The notes beneath the pieces were generated by a model that was not told the DNA's origin, ran no database searches, and worked only from the letters and a program-made list of their open reading frames with translations. Positions 48,531 to 56,422 of a DNA stretch of 64,000 nt are shown one piece after another (within the stretch, counting starts at the first letter, position 1; each line of letters opens with the position of its first letter). A program made the position numbers and the translations under genes. Source of the DNA: Streptomyces calvus (GTDB lineage: Bacteria > Actinomycetota > Actinomycetes > Streptomycetales > Streptomycetaceae); the NCBI RefSeq assembly GCF_006782915.1, contig NZ_VCNP01000051.1, positions 62,001-126,000 on the forward strand, written 5' to 3'.

Positions 48531-49904
48531 ATGTCCGTGCCCACCGCTGCCGCCGACCAGTCCGTTTGTGCCCCGCTGCCCGTTCTGGGGCGGGATGTCA
48601 CCGTTCCGCTCGTCACCGGTGGCGAGGTCACCTACGCCGCCCTCGACTACGCGGCCAGCGCGCCCGCGCTCCAGCGCGTCTGGGACGACGTGGCCGCCTA
48701 CGCGCCGTACTACGGCAGCGTCCACCGGGGCGCCGGATACCTCTCGCAGCTCTCCACCGACCTGTTCGAGAACGCCCGCCGGACCGTCGCCGAGTTCCTC
48801 GACTGCCGTACCGGCGACCAGGTGGTCTTCACCCGGTCCACCACCGACTCGCTGAACCTGCTCGCCGCCGCGCTGCCCGACGGCTGCGAGGTCTTCGTCT
48901 TCGAGACCGAGCACCACGCCTCGCTGCTGCCGTGGCGCGACGCCCGGGTCACCTACCTCGACGCCCCGGACAGCCCGCGGCGGGCCGTGGAGACCCTGGA
49001 GCACGCCCTCGCCGGCCGCGACCCCCACGGACCCGCCCTGGTCTGCGTCACCGGCGCATCCAACGTCACCGGCGAGCTGTGGCCGGTACGCGAACTGGCC
49101 GCCGCCGCCCACGCGCACGGCGCCCGGATCGTCCTCGACGCCGCCCAGCTCGCCCCGCACCACCCGGTGAGCGTCCGCGACCTCGACGTCGACTGGGTGG
49201 CGTTCAGCGGGCACAAGCTGTACGCGCCGTTCGGCTCCGGTGTGCTGGCCGGCCGCTCCGACTGGCTGCGGGAGGCCGAGCCCTACCTCGCGGGCGGCGG
49301 CGCCAGCCGCAGGGTCGGCCGGCGCGCGGACGGGGGAGTGGACGTGGAGTGGCACGACAGCGCCGCCCGCCACGAGGCCGGCTCGCCCAACGTCATCGGC
49401 GCCTACGCCGTCGCCTCCGCCTGCAAGGCGCTCACCGAGGCCGGGTTCGACACCCTGATCGCCCGCGAGGAGCAGCTGATCCGCACGGTGCGCGAAGGGC
49501 TCGCGGACGTTCCCGAGGTGCGGTTCCTGTCGCTGTTCGGGGACGACGCCCCGCGCGTGGGCGTGCTCTCCTTCGTCGTCGAGGGCTGGAACAGCTCCCA
49601 CTTCGCCGCCGCGCTCTCCGCCGAGTACGGCATCGGCGTACGGGACGGGCTGTTCTGCGCGCACCCGCTGGTGCGCACGCTGCTCGGCAGCGACCCGCAG
49701 TCCCAGGGCGAGTGCGGGGCCCCCGAGGCGGCGCCCGGCGAGAAGTCCCTCAACGCCATCCGGGTCAGCTTCGGCGCGGGCACGCCGGACGAGCACGTGG
49801 AGCGGTTCGTGCGGGCGGTGCGGGAGCTGGTGCGGGACGGGGCGCGGTGGAGCTACCGCACCGAGGACGGCCGCTGCGTGCCGGACACGTCCGACCGGGC
49901 CTGA
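48531..49904 (+). CDS. SufS/CsdA-like class V PLP aminotransferase (cysteine desulfurase-like)
   Basis: 457 residues. PLP-binding Lys 229 in WVAFSGHKLYAPFG, and Cys 376 in VRDGLFCAHPL at the position of the SufS catalytic cysteine (RxGxxCA). Other blocks: LDYAASAPALQRVWDDV, TDSLNLLAAALPDG, ETEHHASLLPWRD, VTGASNVTGELWPV and IVLDAAQLAPHHPV. It is not next to suf genes. The SAM-IV riboswitch upstream suggests a role in sulfur or methionine supply, turned off when SAM is high; it might mobilise sulfur from cysteine or act on another thiol. ATG 48531 follows GGGAGTTCCGCC; a longer start at 48489 is possible but less likely. Confidence 0.88.
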   Translation: MSVPTAAADQSVCAPLPVLGRDVTVPLVTGGEVTYAALDYAASAPALQRVWDDVAAYAPYYGSVHRGAGYLSQLSTDLFENARRTVAEFLDCRTGDQVVFTRSTTDSLNLLAAALPDGCEVFVFETEHHASLLPWRDARVTYLDAPDSPRRAVETLEHALAGRDPHGPALVCVTGASNVTGELWPVRELAAAAHAHGARIVLDAAQLAPHHPVSVRDLDVDWVAFSGHKLYAPFGSGVLAGRSDWLREAEPYLAGGGASRRVGRRADGGVDVEWHDSAARHEAGSPNVIGAYAVASACKALTEAGFDTLIAREEQLIRTVREGLADVPEVRFLSLFGDDAPRVGVLSFVVEGWNSSHFAAALSAEYGIGVRDGLFCAHPLVRTLLGSDPQSQGECGAPEAAPGEKSLNAIRVSFGAGTPDEHVERFVRAVRELVRDGARWSYRTEDGRCVPDTSDRA

Positions 49905-49929
49905 GTCCCGGCCGACCTTCCCGTCCCCG

Positions 49930-50029
49930 GGGGCTGCCGGCCCCGGACCCCCGCTGCGGCCCTGAACGGGCCTCGTCCTCAAACGCCGGACGGGCTGAAT
50001 TCGGCTCCTCCGGCGTTCGAGGAGCGAGG
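49930..50029. repeat. Streptomyces-type dispersed palindromic repeat
   Basis: CCTCGTCCTCAAACGCCGGA (49971-49990) pairs with 50009-50029 (TCCGGCG..CGAGGAGCGAGG), one wobble and one bulged base. The upstream part from 49930 (CCGGGGGCTGCCGGCCCC, CCCCGCTGCGGCCC) also belongs to the block. I recognise it from memory as an intergenic repeat scattered in Streptomyces. It supplies the 3' end and stop codon of the glycerate kinase gene. Confidence 0.75.
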
Positions 50030-51208
50030 TCCGAGCCCTGCGTCCGGCGCGCCGGCCGGTACCGGCAGCCGGGTGCCCAGGACGATCATGCGCAGGGCGC
50101 GTTCCGTGGCGTCGGTGAGGAGTTCGGCGCCACGGACGAGCGCCTCCGTGAGGGCCATCGGGGCGGGCAGGATGCCGTGGCAGGCGTCCACGCCCGGCAC
50201 CTCGTGCGCACCCTCGCCGAGCGTCCCCGCCAGCGCCAGCACCGGCCGCCCGGACAGCTTGGCGCGGCGGGCCACCTCCGCCGGGACCTTGCCGCGGGGC
50301 GTCTGGTGGTCCAGGGCGCCCTCCGCGGTGACGACCAGATCGGCGCGGGCCAGCCGGGCGTCCAGGTCCAGGTGGTCCAGCAGCACCTGGAAGCGGGGGA
50401 GGAGGGATCCGCCGAGGGCGGCGAGTCCGGCACCGAGCCCGCCGGAGGCGCCCGTGCCGGGGCCGTGGCGCAGATCGGTGCCGGTGCCGGCGAGGTCCCG
50501 GGTCAGCACCCGCGCCCAGTTCTCCAGCCCCGCCGACAACTCCTCGACCTGCGCCGGTGTCGCCCCCTTCTGGGGCCCGAACACCCGGGCCACGCCCCGC
50601 TCGCCGCACAGCACATTGAACGGGTTGCAGGCGACGAGGAGTTCCACGTCCGCCAGGCGCGGGTCGAGCCCGGCCGGGTCGATGCGTACGAGCCGGTGCA
50701 ACTCCCGTCCTCCGTACGGGAGTTCGAAGCCGTCGGCGTCCAGCAGCCGGGCGCCGAGGGCCTGGAGCGCGCCCGCGCCGCCGTCGGAGGTGCCCGAGTC
50801 GCCGCAGCCCACCAGCACCCGCCGTACGCCCCGGTCGAGCGCGGCGCGGATCAGCTCGCCCACGCCGTACGTGGTGGTGGCGCCCGGGTCGCGGCGGATG
50901 CGCGGGACCAGGGAGAGGCCCGCGACCGCCGCCATCTCCACCACCGCCGTGTCCCCGGAGCCGAGCAGCGCGAAGTGGGTGCCGACGGGATCGCCGACCG
51001 GTCCGGTCGCGGCCAGCTCGACCAGCCGGCCGCCGGTCGCCGCGGCCAGCGCCGAGGCGGTGCCCTCACCGCCGTCCACCAGCGGGATCCGGTCGATCTC
51101 GGCGTCCGGCAGGACCCGGCGCACGCCCGCCGCGATGGCGTCGGCGGCGGCCGGGGCGGACAGCGACTCCTTGAAGCCGCTGGGGGCTACGACGACACGG
51201 CTGAGCAT
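49979..51208 (-). CDS. glxK: Glycerate kinase (GlxK type)
   Basis: 409 residues. VVVAPSGFKESLSAPAAADAI is the family start, followed by PLVDGGEGTASALAA, TYGVGELIRAALDRG, VGCGDSGTSDGGAGALQALG, FGPQKGATPAQVE, and DLVVTAEGALDHQTPRGKVP. It phosphorylates D-glycerate (to 2-phosphoglycerate in this class). ATG 51208 follows AAGGAGTCCACC. The last 17 or so residues (after about GLGPRSSNAGG) are encoded by a dispersed repeat and are not part of the fold. It lies 56 bp after an SLC13/DASS carrier gene on the same strand, a probable operon under the 27-bp element at 52714. Confidence 0.92.
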   Translation of the reverse strand: MLSRVVVAPSGFKESLSAPAAADAIAAGVRRVLPDAEIDRIPLVDGGEGTASALAAATGGRLVELAATGPVGDPVGTHFALLGSGDTAVVEMAAVAGLSLVPRIRRDPGATTTYGVGELIRAALDRGVRRVLVGCGDSGTSDGGAGALQALGARLLDADGFELPYGGRELHRLVRIDPAGLDPRLADVELLVACNPFNVLCGERGVARVFGPQKGATPAQVEELSAGLENWARVLTRDLAGTGTDLRHGPGTGASGGLGAGLAALGGSLLPRFQVLLDHLDLDARLARADLVVTAEGALDHQTPRGKVPAEVARRAKLSGRPVLALAGTLGEGAHEVPGVDACHGILPAPMALTEALVRGAELLTDATERALRMIVLGTRLPVPAGAPDAGLGPRSSNAGGAEFSPSGV

Positions 51209-51264
51209 GGTGGACTCCTTGCGGTCGGGACCCCGGCGGTCCGGGGCCTCGGTGGTTCGGGGTG

Positions 51265-52680
51265 TCAGCGGGTGACGGGCACGCCGAGCAGCGGCCACAC
51301 CGCGACGGCGAACAGCAGGACCAGCGCGGCGGTCAGCGGCGCCAGCACGGCGGACAGCCGCAGCAGGTCGCGCGGGGTGTAGGTGGGGGTGCCGGGGATG
51401 TCGGCGAACAGCGTCACCGGCTTCGCGGAGGCCGGCAGCGTGTGGCAGAAGCCCGCCGCCGCGGTGGAGGCGAGCGCCGCCGCGACCGGGTTCACCCCGG
51501 CGCCCACCGCCGCCGCGACCACCAGCGGCACCAGCACGGAGGAGCGGGCGGAGCGGGACTGCAGGACCAGATGGGCGGCCGTGCTGACGGCGATCACGAC
51601 CGCCAGGAACATCACCGGTGTGACCGCCGACGGCAACCCGCCGACCAGCCACTGCGCCGCGCCCGACTCGGCGAGCGCCACACCCATCGCCATGGTGGCC
51701 GCCATGAACAGCAGCAGCGACCAGGGCACCGTCTTCAACGCGTCCTTCAGCCGTACGGTGCCGAGCGCCGGCGAGGCCGCGACGACCGCGCCGATCAGCG
51801 CGACCATCGCCGGCGACACCCGGTGCAGCGGCTCGCTGCACCACAGGGCGACGACGGTGGCCAGCAGCAGCGCGCAGCGCTTCTCGGCCTGCGTCCAGGG
51901 GCCGGTGACGGGACGGTCGCTGTGCCGCTGGATCTCCTCGGCGGTGATGTGCACCGGGCCCGCGCGGTCCGCGCGCCGGGTGGTGGTCAACAGGACCACC
52001 TCTGCGGCGAGATGGGAGGAGACCACGGCCAGCGGCAGCCCGAGCAGCAGCCACTCGGTGAAGCCGACCCGTTCACCGGCCGCCTCCCACAGCACCGACA
52101 CGGTGATCAGGTGCGCGCCCGCGCCGATCAGGGTCGCCACCGCCGACAGCAGGATCACCGTCGGGAAGAGCAGCGCCAGCATCACGACCAGCCGCCTGCG
52201 GTCGGCGAGGGCCTTGGCGAGGGCGAGGAACACCGGCAGCGCGAGCGCGGCCCGGCCCGAGGTGGCGGGCACGGCGAACGCGGTGACGACCAGCGCGGCG
52301 GTCGTCAGGTGCGTCAACTGCCGCACCGTGCGCGCCCCGCCGACCAGGAACGCGGCCGCACGGCCCGCGAGGCCGGTCCTGGCCACCGCGGCGGCGAGGA
52401 CGAACGCGCAGATCAGCAGCCACACCGTGGAGTCGCCCAGGGTGCCGAACAGGGTGTCGCTGCTGATCACGCCGGTCACCGTCAGCGCCAGTCCGGCGCC
52501 GAGCGCGATGTACGTGTCGTCGATCGGCGTACCGATCCAGGCGCACGTCGCCAGCGCGAACACGACGAGGGTGAGGCGGGCCTCCCCGCTCAGGCCGGGG
52601 AAGTTGCCGGGCACCGCGAGCAGCGCGCACAGCGACAGGGCCACGCACAGGGCGGCGGTCAGTCGGGGATTCAGGCTCAC
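51265..52680 (-). CDS. SLC13/DASS-family anion (dicarboxylate-like) transporter
   Basis: 471 residues with eleven or so membrane helices. DASS/ArsB-NhaD superfamily features include the paired segments VVTAFAVPATSGRAALALPVF and ASTAAAGFCHTLPASAKPV at equivalent places in the two halves, where SNT-type motifs bind substrate and sodium. Substrates in the family are succinate, citrate, sulfate and related anions. GTG 52680; no strong ribosome site. The glycerate kinase gene follows 56 bp later, so glycerate or tartronate is a possible cargo, by inference only. A 27-bp element identical in spacing to that of the neighbouring two-component operon lies 34 bp upstream. Confidence 0.88.
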   Translation of the reverse strand: MSLNPRLTAALCVALSLCALLAVPGNFPGLSGEARLTLVVFALATCAWIGTPIDDTYIALGAGLALTVTGVISSDTLFGTLGDSTVWLLICAFVLAAAVARTGLAGRAAAFLVGGARTVRQLTHLTTAALVVTAFAVPATSGRAALALPVFLALAKALADRRRLVVMLALLFPTVILLSAVATLIGAGAHLITVSVLWEAAGERVGFTEWLLLGLPLAVVSSHLAAEVVLLTTTRRADRAGPVHITAEEIQRHSDRPVTGPWTQAEKRCALLLATVVALWCSEPLHRVSPAMVALIGAVVAASPALGTVRLKDALKTVPWSLLLFMAATMAMGVALAESGAAQWLVGGLPSAVTPVMFLAVVIAVSTAAHLVLQSRSARSSVLVPLVVAAAVGAGVNPVAAALASTAAAGFCHTLPASAKPVTLFADIPGTPTYTPRDLLRLSAVLAPLTAALVLLFAVAVWPLLGVPVTR

Positions 52681-52713
52681 GTCATCGAGGATTCATGCCG
52701 GCCGTGAGCCGCC

Positions 52714-52740
52714 GATGAGCCGTAGATGAAGGAAACTTCA
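52714..52740 (-). promoter_or_regulatory. 27-bp direct-repeat element upstream of the transporter operon (copy 1)
   Basis: On the minus strand: TGAAG-N5-TTCATC-N5-CTCATC, ending 33 bases before the transporter GTG (52680). Two hexamers spaced 11 bp start-to-start are the usual target shape of OmpR/PhoB-type regulators. 20 of 27 bases match the copy at 55204-55230. Confidence 0.65.
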
Positions 52741-52760
52741 CCCGGGGAGCGGCCGGTGCC

Positions 52761-53423
52761 TCATCCCGGGAGGCGGTAGCCCATTCCGCGGACCGTCTCC
52801 ACCTTGTCGGCGCCGAGCTTCTTGCGCAGCGCCCGCACGTACACGTCCACGATGTTGGAGCCCGGGTCGAAGTCGTAGCCCCACACGTGGGAAAGGATCT
52901 GCTCGCGGGAGAGTACCTGGCCCGGGTGCCTCAGGAACAGTTCCAGGAGCACGAATTCACGGGCCGTCAGATCGACCGTGCGGTCGCCCGCCCGTGCCCT
53001 GCGGGTCCGCAAATCCAGCGACAGCTCGCCCGACTTGAGCACCGTCACCTCGGGCGCGCGGGCCGCGGTGCGCAGCCGCAGCCGCACCCGGGCCAGCAGC
53101 TCCTCGAAGCGGAACGGCTTGGTCATCCAGTCGTCGGCGCCGCCCTCCAGACCGGCCACCGTGTCCCGCACCGAGTCCCGCGCGGTCAGCACGATCACCG
53201 GGGTCGTCACCCGGGACTCGCGCAGCTCCCGCAGCACGGTGAAGCCGTCCCGGCCGGGCAGCCCGATGTCCAGCACGACCAGGTCGAAACCGCCGGTCAG
53301 CGCGTACTCGTAGCCCGCCTCGCCGTCGGGGACGACGGTGGTGGTGAAGCCGTTGGCGCGCAGGCCCTTCTCCACGAAGGACGCGATGCGCTCCTCGTCC
53401 TCGACGATCAGAATCCGGTTCAC
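52761..53423 (-). CDS. OmpR/PhoB-type response regulator
   Basis: 220 residues. Receiver with acidic pair (ILIVEDEER), phospho-acceptor Asp 52 (LVVLDIGLPGRDG), Thr (VIVLTARDS) and Lys (WMTKPFRF). The winged helix shows VDLTAREFVLLELFLRHPGQ, LSREQILSHVWGYDFDPGSN and VDVYVRALRKKLG. It is the last gene of a three-gene operon (small secreted protein, kinase, regulator). GTG 53423 follows AAGAAGAGGCAC. It likely binds the 27-bp elements at 55204 (its own operon) and 52714 (transporter operon), by inference from the repeated element. Confidence 0.95.
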   Translation of the reverse strand: MNRILIVEDEERIASFVEKGLRANGFTTTVVPDGEAGYEYALTGGFDLVVLDIGLPGRDGFTVLRELRESRVTTPVIVLTARDSVRDTVAGLEGGADDWMTKPFRFEELLARVRLRLRTAARAPEVTVLKSGELSLDLRTRRARAGDRTVDLTAREFVLLELFLRHPGQVLSREQILSHVWGYDFDPGSNIVDVYVRALRKKLGADKVETVRGMGYRLPG

Positions 53424-53443
53424 GGGTGTGCCTCTTCTTGTGC

Positions 53444-54937
53444 TCAGTCCAGCGTCAGTACGAAGGTGGCGCCGCCGCCCTCGGTGTCGTACAGGCGGAC
53501 CCGGCCGCCGTGGCCCTCCGCGATCGCCTTGACGATCGACAGGCCGAGGCCCGCGCCCGAGCCGCGCGCGCCGCGCCGGGCGGTGCCGCGCCGGAAGCGT
53601 TCGAAGATCAGCTCCCGGTCCTGCGGCCGGACACCGGGCCCCGAGTCGGCGACGTACAGCTCGATGCGGGAGCCCTCGGCGCGGGAGCCGATGCGGATGG
53701 TCTGGCCGGCGGTGGTGTGCTGCACCGCGTTCTGCGCCAGCTGCACCATCGCCTGGGTGATCCGCTGCGGGTCCAGTGCCACTTCCCGGTCGGCTATGTC
53801 GGTGAGCTGCCAGTCGCGTTCGCCCAGGGTGCGGGCCTTGACGTAGACGTCGGCGGTGAGTTCGGCGAGCTGCACCGGCTCGGGGGTGACGAAGTCGGGG
53901 CGTTCGGCCTTGGCGAGCAGCAGCAGGTCCTCCACGATGCGGCTCATCCGGTCCAGTTCGTCGGTGACCAGCCGCACCGTCTCCTCGCGTTCCGCCGGGT
54001 CGTCGCCCATCAGCTCCAGATGGCCGCGCACGATCGTGATGGGCGTGCGCAGCTCGTGGCCGGCGTCGTCGACGAACTGGCGCTGCGCGGCGAAGGCCCG
54101 CTCCAGGCGGTCCAGCATCGCGTTGAACGTCTCGGCGAGGGCCGCGATGTCGTCGCGGCCGCGCACCGGGATACGGCGGGTGAGGTCCTGCTCGGTGAGC
54201 TGCGCGGCGGCGGTCCGCACCAGCCGTACGGGCTGCAGGATCCGCCCGGCGACCGCCCAGCCGATGCCGGTGGTCAGCAGCAGCGCGACCCCGGAGATGG
54301 CGAGCAGCACCCGGAACACCTCGTTCACGCGCGCCACTTCCCGCTCGGGGTGGAAGGCGACGACGAACGCGGCCTCGGGCTCGGTGCCGCCGGCCCGGGT
54401 CACCGCCACCTTGGCCCAGCGGATCTCGCCCTCGGGCCGGTGCAGCACACCGGTGGGGTCGGGCGAGTCGAAGATGCGGCTCCGGGCGTCGGGGTCCCGG
54501 TGCAGCGGCAGGGCGACGGGCAGGTCGCGCGGCTGGGTGAGCTGCGCCGGGCCGCCGCTCGGCCGCGCCACCAGGCCGATCAGCTCCTCGTCCGGGTCGG
54601 CGTACTGCCGTTCCAGGAAGACCCGCAGCAGCCGGTCCGGTGCGGTGAAGGGCCGGCCGGTCTCCGGGTCGAAGCCGCGCTGTTCGAAGTTGGCGAACTC
54701 GCCCGCCTCCTGCGCGAGCAGCCCGTTGATGCGGTCGTCGACGTCCCGCAGCAGGAAGGAGCGGGTGGTGGTGGCCACCGAGGCGAGCGCGACCGCCATG
54801 ACGAACAGCAGCCACAGCAGGATGCGGACCCGGGCGGAGATCCGCCGGCGCGGCCCGTCAGCCGTCGTCGCCCGGTCCGTCGTCCCCGCCGGGGCCGTCG
54901 TCCGAGTCCTGGCCCCGGTCGTCGTCATCGTCATCAC
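53444..54937 (-). CDS. HAMP-containing sensor histidine kinase
   Basis: 497 residues. TM1 about 38-58, an extracytoplasmic sensor of some 150 residues (60-207; RSFLLRDVDDRINGLLAQEA ... PLHRDPDARSRIFDSPDP), TM2 about 208-230, HAMP (RILQPVRLVRTAAAQLTEQDL), HisKA with phospho-acceptor His 294 (DDAGHELRTPITI), and ATPase boxes QLAQNAVQHT, VADSGPGV and RGSGAGLGLSIVKAIAEGHGG (split). The start (GTG 54937, ATG 54934) lies inside the preceding gene, overlapping 80 bp in another frame. The signal is unknown; the neighbouring transporter/kinase operon suggests an organic acid. Confidence 0.94.
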   Translation of the reverse strand: MMTMTTTGARTRTTAPAGTTDRATTADGPRRRISARVRILLWLLFVMAVALASVATTTRSFLLRDVDDRINGLLAQEAGEFANFEQRGFDPETGRPFTAPDRLLRVFLERQYADPDEELIGLVARPSGGPAQLTQPRDLPVALPLHRDPDARSRIFDSPDPTGVLHRPEGEIRWAKVAVTRAGGTEPEAAFVVAFHPEREVARVNEVFRVLLAISGVALLLTTGIGWAVAGRILQPVRLVRTAAAQLTEQDLTRRIPVRGRDDIAALAETFNAMLDRLERAFAAQRQFVDDAGHELRTPITIVRGHLELMGDDPAEREETVRLVTDELDRMSRIVEDLLLLAKAERPDFVTPEPVQLAELTADVYVKARTLGERDWQLTDIADREVALDPQRITQAMVQLAQNAVQHTTAGQTIRIGSRAEGSRIELYVADSGPGVRPQDRELIFERFRRGTARRGARGSGAGLGLSIVKAIAEGHGGRVRLYDTEGGGATFVLTLD

Positions 54938-55169
54938 CCGCCGGGCTGTCGGTCAACGGAGGCCGGGAGACGACCTCGTCGCTCGGCGTCGGTTCGGGCC
55001 GCGCGGACGGGGCCGTGGACGTGGGAGTGGGGGAGCCGCTGTCCAGTTCCACCTGCGGCGGCACCTTGGGCGGCTCGGGGCTGTCGGAGAGCGCGAAGCT
55101 GGTCGCTGCGACGCCCAGCGGGATCAGTACGACGGCGGCCAGGGCCGCCATCCGGCGAGTGAAGACCAT
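54858..55169 (-). CDS. Small secreted/anchored acidic protein, first gene of a two-component operon
   Basis: 103 residues. A hydrophobic N-terminus (MAALAAVVLIPLGVAATSFAL) looks like a signal peptide or anchor, and the rest is Pro/Ser/Thr-rich (PEPPKVPPQVELDSGSPTPT), ending in a run of Asp/Gly (DDDDDDRGQDSDDGPGG). The 3' 80 bp overlap the kinase gene in a different frame. The Asp tail could bind cations. It may help the kinase sense the outside; that is inference from position. ATG 55169; CAGGAT lies 7 bp upstream and could be the -10 of a leaderless transcript. Confidence 0.72.
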   Translation of the reverse strand: MVFTRRMAALAAVVLIPLGVAATSFALSDSPEPPKVPPQVELDSGSPTPTSTAPSARPEPTPSDEVVSRPPLTDSPAGDDDDDDRGQDSDDGPGGDDGPGDDG

Positions 55170-55203
55170 GGGCCCGATCCTGCGGCCCGCACCGGACGGC
55201 CCG

Positions 55204-55230
55204 GATGAGGCCTCGATGAAGAACTCTTCA
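55204..55230 (-). promoter_or_regulatory. 27-bp direct-repeat element upstream of the two-component operon (copy 2)
   Basis: On the minus strand: TGAAG-N5-TTCATC-N5-CTCATC, ending 34 bases before ATG 55169. It has the same orientation and almost the same distance to the start codon as the copy at 52714-52740. It is the proposed autoregulatory site of the response regulator. Confidence 0.65.
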
Positions 55231-55253
55231 TGTGCCCCGGGACGCCCGCGGCC

Positions 55254-55535
55254 TCAGCTGTCCAGACCGATCGCGAACGCCGCCTCCAGGTCGTGCTGCG
55301 AGTACGTGCGGAACGCCACGTGCGTGTCGGTGCCCTCCACGCCCGGGATCTTGCTGATCCGGCCGGGGATGACCTCCGCCAGGTCCTCGTGCTCCCGGAC
55401 CCGCACCATGGCGATCAGGTCGTAGGTGCCGGTGACGGAGAAGACCTCGCTGACGCTGTCCAGCGCGGCGATCTGCTCCGCGATCTCGGGGATCCGGTCC
55501 ACGCTGGTCTTGATGAGGACGATCGCGGTGATCAC
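55254..55535 (-). CDS. Stand-alone Lrp/AsnC effector-binding (RAM) domain
   Basis: 93 residues that match only the C-terminal half of Lrp/AsnC regulators: ITAIVLIKTSVDRIPEIAEQ, LDSVSEVFSVTGTYDLIAMVRV and VEGTDTHVAFRTYS. There is no HTH. Such proteins oligomerise and bind amino acids; they may modulate full-length Lrp partners. GTG 55535 follows GAGGGAGAGAACCAGCC and overlaps the rhomboid stop by four bases (GTGA), implying coupling. A good candidate amino-acid sensor, but no target is known. Confidence 0.9.
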   Translation of the reverse strand: MITAIVLIKTSVDRIPEIAEQIAALDSVSEVFSVTGTYDLIAMVRVREHEDLAEVIPGRISKIPGVEGTDTHVAFRTYSQHDLEAAFAIGLDS

Positions 55536-56266
55536 GGCTGGTTCTCTCCCTCGGGGGCCGGAGCAGGGGCGGACTTCACTGTAGTCGCCCTGCCGAAACA
55601 CACCCACGCGTAGCCGAACCCCAGACCGAACCCCACCAGGTGCGCCAGGTACGCGACCCCCGGCCCGTCGTCCGCCCGCCCCGCCGCCAGCCACTGCAAC
55701 GCCGCCCAGAACGGCAGCACCACCCAGGCCGGCAGCCGCACCGGCAGGAAGAACAGGAACGGCAGCAGACTGGTCACGCGCGCCCGCGGGAACAGGAAGA
55801 GGAACGCGCCGAGGACCGCCGAGATCGCCCCGGAGGCGCCGACCAGGGACCGCTCGGAGTCGGCGTTGGCGGCGGCGTACCCGAGCAGCGCCAGACAGCC
55901 GCAGCCGGCGTAGCACAGCGTGAACCGCACCCGGCCCATCCGTGCCTCGGCCATCGTTCCGAAGACCTGGAGGAACAGCATGTTGCCGAGCAGGTGCACC
56001 CAGCCGCCGTGCACGAACAGCGCCGTGGCCGGGGTGAGGGCGGCCGCGGGGGAACCCTCGAACAGGTCTGCGGGAATCACGCCCCAGCGCCGGAAATAGG
56101 CCCTTTGCGCGGCGAGCAGCTCCTCGCCGGAGCCGTGCGCCGGGTGCAGGCCCGACGCCGGCCCGATCAGGAAGACCAGGCAGCACAGGACGATGAGGGT
56201 GTGGGTCACCGGCGCCGAGGTGCCCCGGATCGCCCCGACGGCCGACGCGCTCCAGTTGCGGATCAT
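55532..56266 (-). CDS. Rhomboid-family intramembrane serine protease
   Basis: 244 residues, six helices. Catalytic Ser in LVGASGAISAVLGAF and catalytic His in VAYLAHLVGFGLGFGY; oxyanion/helix-2 motif in FVHGGWVHLLGNMLFLQVFG. It cleaves membrane-protein substrates within the bilayer. ATG 56266 (MIRNWSASAVGAIRG) is preferred over an upstream GTG at 56296 since TMH1 (VTHTLIVLCCLVFLIGPA) then begins at a normal distance. The 3' end overlaps an Lrp-like domain gene. Substrates unknown. Confidence 0.92.
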   Translation of the reverse strand: MIRNWSASAVGAIRGTSAPVTHTLIVLCCLVFLIGPASGLHPAHGSGEELLAAQRAYFRRWGVIPADLFEGSPAAALTPATALFVHGGWVHLLGNMLFLQVFGTMAEARMGRVRFTLCYAGCGCLALLGYAAANADSERSLVGASGAISAVLGAFLFLFPRARVTSLLPFLFFLPVRLPAWVVLPFWAALQWLAAGRADDGPGVAYLAHLVGFGLGFGYAWVCFGRATTVKSAPAPAPEGENQP

Positions 56267-56422
56267 GAACACAGAGCATGACGTAACCGGACGCAACCAC
56301 GCAGACCGCCTCGCCGCCGTGGACAGGCGGGCGGCGGGCAGCCGCCAGGCCGTAGGGTTACGGCCACACGCTCCGGGAAGCCCGGTGCGTCACGGACACT
56401 GGAAGGAAGGCGAACAGCCACG

